Of a stretch of 64,000 nucleotides of DNA, positions 32,254-43,670 are shown in pieces (the first letter of the stretch is position 1; every line of letters begins with the position of its first letter). The DNA is from Didymella arachidicola. Its lineage: Eukaryota; Ascomycota; Dothideomycetes; Pleosporales; Didymellaceae. The position numbers and the translations under genes were made by a program. The notes beneath the pieces are model-generated. The model was not told the origin of the DNA, searched no databases, and was given only the letters and a program-made list of their open reading frames with translations. The DNA lies in the NCBI GenBank assembly GCA_016630955.3, contig CM049997.1, forward strand, positions 1,364,001 to 1,428,000, in the 5' to 3' direction.

Positions 32254-32777
32254 CTTGGATATGTGGAAGGTGCAATGCGTGGTGGAGGCAGGTGCACCTG
32301 AGATTGGATGAGAGAGGAAGGCGCTGCACGGCACGAACGCGAAACTCGAAGTCGCGACGCGTTAAGAGCTACCGATCGGGTTAGCGTTTTTGTCCGCCTC
32401 ACGAACCGCGCCTTAGCGTGGGCACGTCTCATCCCTCAACAACGCCGTGACTTCGATCGTCGCGAACATGTTAGGTTCTGCATCCAGATTTCCGAAGGCC
32501 GACACACTGCTCTGCATTTGCTATGAACGACTGCTGAGATCTTGACCTTAGTCTGGCGGCTGCCGCCTGCCATATTCCCCACTTTCATAGGCGCCAGCCC
32601 TCACTATCGGCGCATTGAAGGCAACGAAGAGGCACTCTTTGCCCATATCTTAGTTGGTAGATGTCGCCTGACTCCCGAGCGTCTCTGTGACCGAAGATAT
32701 AAGAGACCGATTGCGGACTTGGATGAGCAGCTTACAACCATGACGACTGAACACGATGCCACTGCCCCTATCATAGT
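32254..32777. promoter_or_regulatory. Divergent promoter of CDC6 and the DUF4246 gene
   Basis: About 520 bases. Paired ACGCGT-type MCB boxes, expected upstream of a G1/S gene, were looked for by eye: GACGCGTTAAGAG at 32356-32368 contains ACGCGT. One site is only suggestive. An alternative ATG for the DUF4246 gene lies at 32740 in another frame. Confidence 0.35.
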
Positions 32778-34647
32778 ATGCCAGCGCAACGGCTCAGCCA
32801 CCAATACAGGAGAGATACTGATCTTCCCCAGCTCCCGGGATTCGGCCTCCCATATGATGACTGGGGCGAGGATCCTGCAGAATATGCGCAGTCAATCTCA
32901 GCCGTGATGAACTGGGCTCACGATGTTACGACAATACGAGAGAGGTGCATGCTGTTCTTCATTGATAGCATATCGGACAAACCAGACTGGGCACGCAAAG
33001 TACACGACGAAAACATCGTCTCTAGGTGGAAGCAAGAGGCTAAGGAGCTCGACTGGGATCAGTGTGTCGAGGGCGGTGACTTCTCGGACAAGATGTTCGC
33101 ATACGTAAGTCGCAGACACCGAAACCGGGTTCCAAACTCACGATTTGTAGTGCATTGAGGAACTGCGCTACAAGGCCAAAATACTCGAAAAAACCGGCGT
33201 GATGCCCGTATTCGATGCTTCTTCCTGTGTCTTGAAGTCTGATGTGGCAGTGCCCGTGGACCTGAAAGAGGCATTACGCAAGGCGATCGCACCACTCGAA
33301 GCAGTCCCTGAGAACCAAAAAGATTGGCATCCAGGGTCTGACGGTACGGTCCTGGACCTAGTGCATCCTTCACTATTTCCACTTGTATACGGACGCTCAC
33401 GTATACTACCGGATTCGACAATGACCCTTGACAACAGCCTCGCCAGCATAGGCAAAGGTGTCGTTGTGCCAGTACCCGAGGGATGTTCCAATGATGAGGC
33501 AAGTCAAGACTCCACATCGCTTTGGTCACATCGCTTCCAGTGGCTTCCTTGCAACGTCTCGTTCCCCGATGGAGAGAATGCACAGATAGATTCGTACATC
33601 AACAATCTGCATCCTCAGGATTACCAAGGCCTGTATCATGTACTCGAGAGAATCATCACCATGGCCGTTCCTTTTTGGAACGTTGTTTACCAAAGCGTCC
33701 ACGATCAGGGGATGCTGGCAACTAGTTTACGCATCCAGTGCGATACAATCAGCTACACGTATCCAGATGGCTATAATGAAGACGGACCCGAAGGATTCGA
33801 CGAGGACGAGGACGAACTCTGGGAGTACAACGAAACCCAAAGGATCTACAGTCTGCCAGAGCCCAAACCATGGTCGGGGCACGACATCACCATTGATGAT
33901 GTAGAGTCAAAATGGGGGTTCCTCGATCTCCTTGACACTGCCAAAGAGGAACAGCCCAATGGCAAGAAGCTACAGGTCATTGTCAAATTAGCCAACATCC
34001 ACCTAACACCTGAGAAGCCAGAGTACAAAGGCGGCGCTTGGCACATCGAAGGCCAACTCAACGAACACATTGTCGCCACTGCATTATACTATTACGACAA
34101 CGACAACATCACCGACTCGAGACTGCACTTCCGGACCAAGGTCGACGGAACCTACTTCGCGGACGACATCAAGTACGAGCAAAGCGACAACGTTGGCTTC
34201 CGAACAATCTGGGGCATCGAGAACGACGCGGACGGCCAGCAAGTCTTGGGCAGCGTACTGACACGTGAAGATCGCCTGATCGCGTTTCCCAATGGATTCC
34301 AGCACCGCGTTGGGGATTTCAAACTCGTCGATCCCACGAAGCCAGGACACCGCAAGATTCTAGCGTTGTTCCTGGTTGCGCCCACGATTCCAATCATCTC
34401 GACTGCGAATGTGCCGCCGCAGCAGCGCGACTGGTGGGCGCGAGAAGTCAAGCTGGACGAGAGTAGGGTCGGGCAGCTGCCTGCGGAGCTGGTTGATATG
34501 ATTGCTGAAGGCGTGACGGACTTTCCCATTGGCTTGGATGATGCGAAGAGGCTTCGTGAGGAGCTCATGGCTGAGCGAGGGAGGATGAATGAGGCTGTTG
34601 AATATGAGATGCTCAAGGATCAACGGTTCAACTTTTGTGAGCACTGA
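32778..34647 (+). CDS. DUF4246 family protein
   Basis: Exons 32778..33104 and 33151..34647, giving 607 residues, the usual length. The family is widespread in filamentous fungi and its function is unknown. Seen: LPGFGLPYDDWGEDP near the N-terminus, ERCMLFFIDSISDKPDWARKV, then DLVHPSLFPLVYGRSRIL, WLPCNVSF, and the hallmark LTPEKPEYKGGAWHIEGQ followed by HIVATALYYYD. The latter His-rich segment resembles a metal- or 2-oxoglutarate-oxygenase-type core, but this is only a suggestion. The 46-base intron joins FAY to CIEELRYKAK. The start is the first in-frame ATG; an upstream ATG at 32740 is in another frame. Confidence 0.85.
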
Positions 34648-35076
34648 TGTCTTGTGCGCCAAATCAACAACGACAACAAAATTGATGTAGCCTTGGAAAC
34701 GATTAAAACATGCCAGAGGTGCGTGATTGGCCTCTGACTAACCCCTGTAATTCCTAACGCTGCATTCTTATTGCCGACTTTCTGTGTGAATCGAAAGTCT
34801 AGTACCGTGGTTTGCGGAACACCGACCAGAAGTTCGCTCAGTGTGACCCTGTCTTTGATACAGTGCTCGTACCGACATCGTGCTGGATGCCAAGCAGCAG
34901 TAAGGACGAGGCCGCTGAGGGCATCAAGGCGTCGTACAGTTGCAATTTCTCCGCGAATATAATGTGTACTAAACAAGTGTGTGAAGCTATGGTTGTCCAA
35001 CTCCGTCTAGGCCATTCCTTCCATCTAACTCTTGGGTCTGCATCCTGCATGACAAGGTCGTTCAACTCGCCGAAGT
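34648..35076. other. Intergenic between convergent genes
   Basis: The stretch of about 430 bases lies between two 3' ends. No gene, repeat or RNA recognised. Confidence 0.6.
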
Positions 35077-36360
35077 TCAATGTATCCCAATAGCCTTGAC
35101 ACTGCTGAACAAATCGTCCTCCCTGACCAGCACGCTCCGATTCAAATCCTTCTTGCTCACGCTAGGAATGCCCGACAGATGCAACGTCAACTCCAGCTCG
35201 CCCACCAGACTCTTTAGCACGTGCGCAACACCCTGTTCACCCTCAAGAGCGAGACCATAAACATAAGGTCTCCCGATGAGAACGCAATCTGCTCCCAGCG
35301 CCAACGCCTTTGCAATATCGGCACCCGACCCCACTCCGCTGTCAAAGAAAATGCTAAGCGCATCGCCAACTGCATCCTTGATATGCGGCAGCATGCCCAA
35401 ACTGCTGTTCCCGCCATCCTGCTGTCGTCCGCCATGGTTACTGACGACAATACCCTGCACGCCCACCTCGACTGCTTTCTTGGCATCAGCAACTGTCTGG
35501 ATTCCCTTGAGCACAATGGGCCCATCCCAGTGCTCCTGCAGGAACTTGATATCTTCCCACCCCTTGCTCATCCCAGGAAAGATGGTACGCATCCACTCCG
35601 GCGCCGCGGTGTCCATTTTCTCCTCGACCCCGACGCCATGGCGCTCTCTGAATTGCGTCCTGAACGCGGGGTCTGTGAGCCCGGACGCCAAGCCAATGCG
35701 GTCGGAGCGCATGAAGGGATTGTAGCCGTTGTCCATGTCGCTGGGTCGCCAGCCGAGGATGTACGTGTCCAGGGTCACGAAGAGCATGGTGTAGCCTGCC
35801 TTTTTTGCGCGGTTCAGGAGAGAAATGGTGATGTCGTCGTGTTCGCGACTCGGCCAGTAGAGCTGGTACCAACGCTGCCCGTCTTCGCCGTTGGCCTTGG
35901 CAACGTCCTCGATGGTGGCAGCTGCTGCGCTGCTGAAGATGTAGGGTATTGCTTCCTTCGCTGCGGCTTTGGTTGCCGCGATCTCGCCGTCCGGGTTGAA
36001 GATTTTGAGCACGCCCACGGGTGCCATTGCGATTGGGAACTGCAATTTCTCGCCTAGGATTTCGGTGGTTAGGTCTGGGAAGTCATTTGTTTTGACAAGG
36101 CGCCGGGGCACGATGGACCATTTTTTGAAAGCAGCGCGGTTCTTGTTTGTGGTCTCCCGCGTTCCCGCACTGCCGTAGACGTAACCTTGTGCTTCCGATG
36201 AGAGGCGTGCATTTGCTAGTTCTTCCCACTTATCGGCCTGAAACGTGAGCGGTGGACGTTCGAAGGAGAGGCCTTTGTTGTAGATTTCCATCTCGTACTG
36301 GTAGCCATCCTGCTCAGGGCGGTGGTCTGCAAACTTGGGGTGGAAGTGAGTCTCAGGCAT
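35077..36360 (-). CDS. FMN-dependent dehydrogenase, lactate 2-monooxygenase-like
   Basis: Single exon of 427 residues. It belongs to the same FMN 2-hydroxyacid superfamily as the gene at 20.5 kb but to a different branch: the N-terminal YVYGSAGTRETTNKNR, the MAPVGVLKIFNPDGE loop and DTYILGWRPSDMDNGYNPF resemble lactate 2-monooxygenase-type proteins, which turn lactate into acetate and CO2. Active-site features: SNHGGRQQDGG with the catalytic His, and FDSGVGSGADIAKALALGADCVLIGRP for FMN binding. The C-terminus SSVKAIGIH is not a clear peroxisomal signal. The substrate is not proven. No introns, unlike its distant paralogue. Confidence 0.9.
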   Translation of the reverse strand: MPETHFHPKFADHRPEQDGYQYEMEIYNKGLSFERPPLTFQADKWEELANARLSSEAQGYVYGSAGTRETTNKNRAAFKKWSIVPRRLVKTNDFPDLTTEILGEKLQFPIAMAPVGVLKIFNPDGEIAATKAAAKEAIPYIFSSAAAATIEDVAKANGEDGQRWYQLYWPSREHDDITISLLNRAKKAGYTMLFVTLDTYILGWRPSDMDNGYNPFMRSDRIGLASGLTDPAFRTQFRERHGVGVEEKMDTAAPEWMRTIFPGMSKGWEDIKFLQEHWDGPIVLKGIQTVADAKKAVEVGVQGIVVSNHGGRQQDGGNSSLGMLPHIKDAVGDALSIFFDSGVGSGADIAKALALGADCVLIGRPYVYGLALEGEQGVAHVLKSLVGELELTLHLSGIPSVSKKDLNRSVLVREDDLFSSVKAIGIH

Positions 36361-37031
36361 GTTGGAAATACGTTGCTAGACCAGACTTGATCGTGGAAGG
36401 GCAGGTCTTTGAAGGCAGATTATGTTTGTCAAAATCGAGAATAGGCGGAAGGTTCGGAGCTGGTCGAGCGCCATGACGTTCGACAGGAGCGTCACGTCAG
36501 GGTTTACGCTAGACATTGTGTCGAATTCGTGAATTGGCTCTCTGCTTAGATGTGGCATGATCTAGCTTCTGATAAGCATGACGGTTCTTGATGAGCATCC
36601 GAAGATGTGCTTGCACACGCGCGTGGCCGAAAGCTTAGCACGGGAGCTACAGCGCCTGGATGATTTCCCAATGCTTAGCAGTCGATCGGTAAGCCTTGCT
36701 GTTCTTGGAAGCTCTGACCGAGAAGATCATGGTTTTCGACAGTATGGTGGGGTGGCGGGCCGAATGATCATGATATGACATCACTCATTCATCACCGCAG
36801 GATCTACACGCGACGAGGGGCAGACGCGCTGAGGATGAGAAAACGTGAGGCTGTTTGGTGCGACACCACCTGGGTGTCAATCGTTGAATGCATGCTAGAG
36901 CGTGTCGTGTCTATCGTCTAATTCTATGGTCCATAGCAATCTGCAGTGTTGCCAGATGCGGACCCCATGCAATGCATGTCCCAAACTCCATCAATGCGTG
37001 AGGAAAATAAATCTTGCAAACCACGAATCAC
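36361..37031. other. Intergenic, no supported gene
   Basis: The stretch of about 670 bases holds the promoter of the lactate 2-monooxygenase-like gene and the 3' end of the SDR gene. No convincing frame. Confidence 0.55.
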
Positions 37032-38001
37032 CTAGTAGCTTACGCAGCCTCCATCAATCTTCAGGCAGCCTCCAGTCATGAATCTTGAGTCGTCACTGGC
37101 AAGGAAAGCGACTACACTCGCAACATCGTCGGGCTGCCCAAGGCGGGGGAGGTTGGTATCTTCCCTGACTTCCGCGAGGTTCTCAGGGCTCCAGCCTTCC
37201 TTGTAGCCTGGCGTGGCGATGATGCTGGTGTGGATGGTGTTGACACGGATGTTGAACTGGCCAAGCTCCTCGGCAGCTGATAGCGCAAGACCGCGGACAG
37301 CAAATCGCGATGTTGAGTAAATGGCCTGATCAGGGAATCCTCGGAGTCCGGCAATAGAAGACCTGAAAATGATCGACCCGCCGTTTCCAAGGACGCGCAT
37401 AGCTGCTGCAACGTGCTTCACGCAGAAGAAAGCTGAATGTTTGTTAGCGAATTGCGATGTGAAAGCTCACGACTCGAATCTTACCTGACTTGACGTTGAC
37501 ATCCATGACGTGTAGATAGTCTTCCTCTGTCTGGTCGAACAAGCTCTTGGCCTCGTCTCGCACGCCAGCGTTGAGAAGAGCAATGTCCAGACGATCGAAT
37601 CTTTGCAGGGTCTTTTTGACGCAAGCCTCAACATCCTCTTCTATTGTTGCATCAGCAGCAATGGTGAGGAGCCGCGACTCGATCGGTACACCAGTTGGCA
37701 AGGCCGCTCTCAGTACGGGAATAGCGGCTTCAAGCGCAGGCTGGTCAATGTCGACAATGGCGACGGTCGCGCCCTCTACAAGCAATCGCCCGGCGGTTTC
37801 AATACCGATCTTGCCGCCTCCACCGAAGATGATAGCGACCTGGCCGTCGAGTCGCAACCTGGAAAGGGGCTTGTTCAGGGCCATGCTTGTGGGTGCGCGC
37901 TCCATTCCTGGTCGAACGGTCTTGTTCATGTTGGGTACGATGATTCCCGAGCTCGATCTCGAGAGTGTCGAGTTGACTGAGTTCTGGCGGCTTGGAATCA
38001 T
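37032..38001 (-). CDS. Short-chain dehydrogenase/reductase with unusual active site
   Basis: Exons 38001..37485 and 37432..37032, giving 305 residues with an N-terminal extension of about 50 residues rich in Ser, Arg and Pro. It is a classical SDR Rossmann fold: VAIIFGGGGKIGIETAGRLL binds the cofactor, ADATIEEDVEAC and LDIALLNAGV follow, and GGSIIFRSSIAGLRGFPD holds the catalytic Ser. The active-site Tyr is in YSTSRFAV, where the usual Lys of YxxxK is Arg. The cofactor loop ends IVDID, an Asp after the second strand, suggesting NAD rather than NADP. The C-terminus FMTGGCLKIDGGCVSY is typical. Substrate unknown. The Lys-to-Arg change may weaken or abolish activity. Confidence 0.85.
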
Positions 38002-41000
38002 GTTGGCGGCTGAATTGCAATGTCCTGAATACGTGTCGATAATGACGGTGGGTGGAGGTTCACAGTAGCGTGAGCGTCAAAGTCGTCCGGTGTTGGTGGT
38101 AAACTGTTTCCTTCTCTTCCAAAATGTGTCGACACGCACGCGGGTGTCCTCCCACGCCATCCTTATCAGCAAATGATCCATATATGAGAATGACGTATCG
38201 GAGACCCTAGGCAAAAGATTTTGCACCGGTGTAACGCCCCGTTGCGGCTCTTGCAGCTGGTTGGATCCACCGCCCCAAATTTTCTACCCAATGTCCGGTG
38301 GTTTTCGTCATGGCCGGACTTTCGCCGCAACTCGCGACACCGCTATCAAGACATTTCAAGCAATAGCGGCGGTTGATGCACACACGGTGTCCACTGTATC
38401 CAGCTTTATCGTCTCCAGGCGGGGTGCTCATTTGCCCTGCCAACTCTGTTATGGGGATATGGCGGGGAAGCAATAAGGCAGAGCCCACCCTCCATCCACG
38501 GCACGACGCCGACTCGCACTCGAACCGCTGAGCTTCAGATGTACGGTTCACGAGCTGCTGCTTTAGTTTCGGCATGACATCCGAACTCCTGAAGTTGGAG
38601 CGACTGAGCGGTGTAGGATGCGTTGCTGAAAGAAGAGCTGTGGTTGGGTACTACTAGGATCTGAGGTCAGCTGTCAACGTGGCAGGATAAAGTTTGTGGG
38701 TGCGACAATCAGAAGAGGTAAGCATAGTTTCCAATGGTCGATCACTCAAATCTGATAGTTGCTGCGCTATGCCTCCATCCGAGGTGTGTTCACATGTGAG
38801 ATCTGCCTAATTTGGGTGAGAGATGTATCTGCCAGCACCATCAAGGACCTTCACATTCGCCGCTGTTCCTTGACTGCCATCGATCCCTCTGGATTCTTGA
38901 GCCTCGTGTTGCCCTTCTTCATCCGAGAGATGATTGATGAGTATGTCAAAGGCTGATTCGAGTAAAAAGTAAGAGGGCGGCCGGGCAGGGATTTGAAACT
39001 GTTTGTGGCTGATTTGTAGAGAAGGTTTAGGTTGACTGTCTTGTAGCTAGGGCGATCTGGGAGCATGAGCAGGACTATACTAGGGCGTAAAGCAGGTCAA
39101 GGAAGCTTCGGAGGCAGCACCTTTTTAATCACAGACTTAACTGTTGTGCAAAGCTGCTTCTTGTCTGATGTGTGTACTTCGATGTATTGTGATGCACAAT
39201 GAACAATGAGGTTCTTGCTGATTCTACTTGCTCACGCATCATCAGCTGGGGAGTAGCAAAGTCCTTGTAAGACGAAACGTCTAGTTCTGGGACATGATAC
39301 GCTACTTGATCTATTCCACAAAAGCCGGTGCGCGTTCCATACTTGCTTCGATGTGTGCTGCTCTGCTCGCTGTGTTATCTCGGTGTATGTCGAGTAGACA
39401 AGAACTGGTAGCTTAGGATGGGACTAGATCACTGCTGTTGAAACCTAATACCTCCCTTTGCTTCGTCGATGAGTTATCGCGACTATTCCTACCTACTGAC
39501 TTTGTCGGGCATGAGGCTTAGGCCCTTTCTTGCTATCGACAGAACACACATCAGGAGTATCACAACAAGAGTCCACACGGGCGAGACTTTATAGACATGG
39601 CGTTGTCGTCTGATCAGCAGCGACGTGCCGGCACGGTGGAGGAATGTTAAGACGTGGGTGTTGCCTGGTGGGCGAGCAGCCTAATATGCAAGCCATTGAG
39701 CACATGTCAAGGGGGACTTGAATGTGGCGTAGTCGATTCAGTCGTTGCGTGGCGTCTCGCATGGAGAACACCTGGACCCATAGAAAGAGTCGTCTTTCGG
39801 GAGGCGTTATGCAGGACCGTTAGTCAGTCTGTGCCAGATCCTCCTGGTTGCGCGTCCACAAACATCGTCCAGACAAGATGATCGATGTTGCCTCGAGTCG
39901 AAATGAGACGCGGAATACTGCCACGCTTCGCCACTGCCTTGGACGTTGTCTGTTGGGCTCAGCGTGCCTGACGATCAACATGGCTCTGTCCCTGTTGCGA
40001 CTATCATAAACCCTGGGTAGCTGCACCGAGCGAGTAGGCAGCGGCGTGCGCCCAGCCAGAGGCGTTGCGTAGCTGTGGTTCTGCTCGCCAGGTCAAAGAG
40101 AAGAAAGATCAAGATCCACTCCAAACAGTGGCTGTTGGCTGTGTGATGTTCATCGCAGACCGGTCGCAGGCAAGTCGACTCGGGCATGCCGATCACTGCC
40201 CTAAAACAGTACTACCAGGCTGGGCTAGTGTGTGGCTATATCTCGGCAACCTGGGACAGCGCAACGCGACGTCGAATTGGTTAACTGATTCAGTCATGTT
40301 TCTGGCTCTGGATGCTGTTTTCTCGAAGAAAAAAGCCGATGGAGGTGCCTGGTGTTGGTCAGCTACACCTTTCAAGGTTATTCGTTGAGGCTTCGTGCAG
40401 CTGCAGACGGTGCTCGTCAAGCACTGCTGTTGCTGCTGCTCTCGACTCCGGCAGACGGCTATGCGGATGGCGGTGGCGCAGCGCATCATCGCGATCCTGG
40501 TTACTGGCCGGTCCTGATTTTCGCGCGCAGGTCTGGCAGGATGGGTGCAGGACGGCCGCTTTCGTCGTCGCAGATTCTTCTGCAGTGGCGTTCTCCGAGG
40601 TGAAACTGGGCCATCGCGCGAATACAGGGCCATCGCGCTCTTGGCTGGCAGGCTGAGGCTGTCATGGCTGGAGCTGTGGCGTCACGTCAGCGTCCTCTGG
40701 TCAGCGCCTGGTCTGCTGGGGGGCGCACTCGGAGCCGGCCATTGGTCGCTGTTCGGGGGGCCCACCGGCCGACACAGCCTCCTTCAACTCTCGCGCGGCA
40801 GACGCAAAGCTCCCACTCCGCCAGCCAGCACAAGTCAATTTCGGCGCGCGAGTCTCCTCTGCGCTCCCTCTGGCCTCAGCTGTCGATCCATTTGCCCCCC
40901 GCCATCTCTCGCAGCGATCTCCCGAGTGCGCTCTGCAGACTTCAAAGAGAGAACGAGCCGGCCAGCTGCAGCTACCGCACCTTCCGCACCTCGTGGTCCG

Positions 41001-41834
41001 TGAGCGCATCGCACCTGCCCTAGGCCCTAGGTTCAGCCACAACTCGTCACTTCCCACCAGCCTTTGAAACTGCTCCGCGCTGCGCAGCACCCGCTCACCA
41101 CCAGACCTGCACTTTTGCGCGCGCTGCCGGCCTCTGGAGACGCTGCCGACTCACAGGCCCTTTTGTCGCAGCGCCGCCCACTGCACGCCTTGTGCTGCTG
41201 CCGCCACCGCCACCGCCGCCGCCAGCTCGCATCTGCCGCCTGCGCCGCTCGGCGTCTCTGTTGCTGCAGCCTCGCCCACTGGCACTTCGTCGCCCGCTGA
41301 GGCGCCGCATTCCACCACACCTCGGCCGACCCACCGGCTGCCACGCTCCTGTCGCAACGCGCGTGTCCAGCGACCACCACTGCCGCCGCCAGCCCGTCAG
41401 CTGCTCGCTGCTCGCTGCGGTCCCCTGCAGCCGCAGTCCATCTCGCCGTCTACGCTCTGCGCGTCGGCGGAGATTCAGACGGGCCACTAGAGGCAGATCA
41501 CCTTGGCCACGGCCGCATCCGCGATTCGCAGCAGCGCGCACCTCCAGCTCTGCACTCGCCGGCCCAATTGCAGCGTCAACGGTCTTGCCAGTCTGTTGGC
41601 AGCCAGCGCGTCACGGCCCATTCGGCATCAAGGAGCATAGCGCGCACGGAAACGGCCGCCTTGCAGAACAAAAGGTTCGTCACAGCCACACCATCACATC
41701 GCTCCGTTCTGCTGCTGCTGCTGCTGCTGCTTCTGCAATGTACGCGCAAGTGCCAGAGCCTGTCCCATCTACTGTCGTTGCTGCATCCCGTGCTGACCAG
41801 CCCTCAAGATCGCGTCCGTGAAGCATCCGCAGCC
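38002..41834. other. Long gene-free stretch and 5' leader of the C2H2 gene
   Basis: Almost 3.8 kb without a supported gene. The part before about 40 kb is of mixed composition with no repeats noticed. From about 40.9 kb the plus strand is C-rich and G-poor with CCG/CAC triplets near 41190-41225 and seven CTG triplets at 41709-41729. This is the look of a long transcribed leader of a regulatory gene. Several frames here exceed 100 codons, but their Arg/Ser/Pro-rich translations on both strands look like composition artefacts. Confidence 0.5.
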
Positions 41835-43670
41835 ATGGCCGCGACCACTCGCGCCATCACGCCTACTCTGAACGGGCCCTTCTCTGCGCCCAACAGGCCG
41901 ACGACACCAGGCTCTACCTCGCACAACAGCAATGGAGGCGCGACATTCGGCACACATCTTGTCAAGTCTCCGCGGGGGTTGTCACCAAGGCTGTCGCCAG
42001 CACCCCTCACAGGCGCAGCCGCGCTGGCCGACGAACGCCGCTATCGAGAGCACAACGCTCGCCAGACGAGCCCCAACCCAGCTGTGACTGCGCTCCAGAG
42101 TCTGCAGGGCAACAGCCAGAGTCGTCCCTCGGACGCGCCGCAGTCCCACGCAACTCAGGGAGACAAGGCCACGAAGCCACCGATCATCATTCCGGAACTC
42201 ACAGGAGTTACGGGCGACAACATGCAGACGAGCCCCGTCAGCCTCTCTAGTTTTGGCGATGGGGAAGGCACCGCTGCGCCGTCCGCGTCTGCCGTTGAAG
42301 CATCCGCAGGGCCCACGGGACATGCGGGACAACACGATGGTGCGCATCAGCGACACCAGCACCAGCCGCACCACCATCAGCACCAGCTCATTGCACCCAA
42401 CCCTGAGAATCCAGGGAATCGCGCCTTCACCTTCCCTGGACCAATGCCACCGGACGATCCCCGTGCCCCTGCCCGCCAGATGAGCCTCCCGGGATACGGG
42501 CAGAACAACCCCAAGTCCCCCTCGACAAAACGCCACAAATGCCCTTACTGCTCTACCGACTTTACGCGTCACCACAACCTCAAGAGCCACTTGTTGACGC
42601 ACAGTCAAGAAAAGCCCTACGAGTGCCCCACCTGCCAAGCACGTTTCCGGCGACTGCACGACTTGAAACGACACACGAAACTACACACTGGCGAACGTCC
42701 GCACACCTGCTTCAAGTGTGGCCGCAGGTTTGCTCGTGGCGATGCACTTGCGCGACACAATAAGGGTCAGGGTGGCTGTGCCGGCCGTCGGTCGAGCTTT
42801 GGCATCGATGAAGATATGGGTGACGCCAAGGGCGATGATGGTATGGACGGTGTCGTCTATACTAACGAGCCTGACGGAGAGGGCGACGAAGACGACGAAG
42901 GCCGCCGCATCAGCGAGCCTGCGCGTAAGAGGCAGAACACAGGAAACTCTACGCAAGGTTCGTATAGTCACCACCGAAGCACCTACCCGCCAATCAACCC
43001 TTCGAACCAAGGGTCGAACAGCCAGAATAATATTCGCCCATACTACCCGGCGCAAGCATCTCAGTCCACTAACATCTCGCCAAAACTAGCTCCTTCAAGT
43101 ATCTCCTCCCTCCACAATGCTAATCAGCCTAGCGCATATGCTCAGGGAGGCATGACGGAGAGCCCCAAGCCCATCTCGCCGAGCCAGCAAGATCATTATC
43201 GCTTGGGTGCGCACGAAGGTAGCCACCCAAGATCCCCAAGCATATCGCACCAAATGCACCTCCAGAACTATGCTCGTGGCGCGAACACCGCGCGGGCCAC
43301 ACCGCCAACGCTGCAGCCCCCAAACATGAGCAACGGACCTCACCTTCCATCCCTGGCTGGCTTAGCCGGTATGAACAAGCCGGGTTCGCAGAGCAGCAAG
43401 GGCCCAAGCATGCTCCAGCACCAGCAAATGCCCGCGCCAGGAAGCATGTCTCAGCCTGGAAGCATATCCAGTCATGGTGGCAGTGGAAGCAGCATGCGCG
43501 AGGTCATGGGCAACAACATGGACGTCTGGAGCTATGTCCGCGAGATCGAGGCTCGCATGGCACGAATGGAGAAGGAGCACAACGAGAAGATCGCGACACT
43601 GCAGACCGAAATCACGACACTGCGTGCTCAGTTGGCTCAGCAACATGTCAACACTCAGATACAGCAATGA
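41835..43670 (+). CDS. C2H2 zinc-finger transcription factor
   Basis: Single exon of 611 residues from the ATG of MAATTRAITPTLNGPF. Three consecutive C2H2 fingers lie at about residues 236-316: HKCPYCSTDFTRHHNLKSH, then YECPTCQARFRRLHDLKRH, then HTCFKCGRRFARGDALARH, followed by NKGQGGCAGRRSSFG. The flanks are Ser/Pro/Gln-rich and disordered, including a His/Gln run near residues 170-185 and an acidic DGEGDEDDEGRR patch. The C-terminal 55 residues (REIEARMARMEKEHNEKIAT onward) form a probable coiled coil for dimerisation. The frame stays open 89 codons upstream through a poly-Leu run, but that region lacks conserved features. I do not recognise a specific named regulator; the last-finger layout is shared by a conserved ascomycete group. 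Confidence 0.85.
   Translation: MAATTRAITPTLNGPFSAPNRPTTPGSTSHNSNGGATFGTHLVKSPRGLSPRLSPAPLTGAAALADERRYREHNARQTSPNPAVTALQSLQGNSQSRPSDAPQSHATQGDKATKPPIIIPELTGVTGDNMQTSPVSLSSFGDGEGTAAPSASAVEASAGPTGHAGQHDGAHQRHQHQPHHHQHQLIAPNPENPGNRAFTFPGPMPPDDPRAPARQMSLPGYGQNNPKSPSTKRHKCPYCSTDFTRHHNLKSHLLTHSQEKPYECPTCQARFRRLHDLKRHTKLHTGERPHTCFKCGRRFARGDALARHNKGQGGCAGRRSSFGIDEDMGDAKGDDGMDGVVYTNEPDGEGDEDDEGRRISEPARKRQNTGNSTQGSYSHHRSTYPPINPSNQGSNSQNNIRPYYPAQASQSTNISPKLAPSSISSLHNANQPSAYAQGGMTESPKPISPSQQDHYRLGAHEGSHPRSPSISHQMHLQNYARGANTARATPPTLQPPNMSNGPHLPSLAGLAGMNKPGSQSSKGPSMLQHQQMPAPGSMSQPGSISSHGGSGSSMREVMGNNMDVWSYVREIEARMARMEKEHNEKIATLQTEITTLRAQLAQQHVNTQIQQ

Noticed and set aside
40193..41541. Several frames of 100-150 codons on both strands
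   Set aside because: Arg/Ser/Pro/Ala-rich translations overlap each other and follow the C-rich leader composition; no domain seen.
41568..41834. N-terminal extension of the C2H2 protein including a poly-Leu run
   Set aside because: The extension lies in the repeat-containing leader and has no likely conserved feature; the ATG at 41835 is followed by normal transcription-factor sequence.
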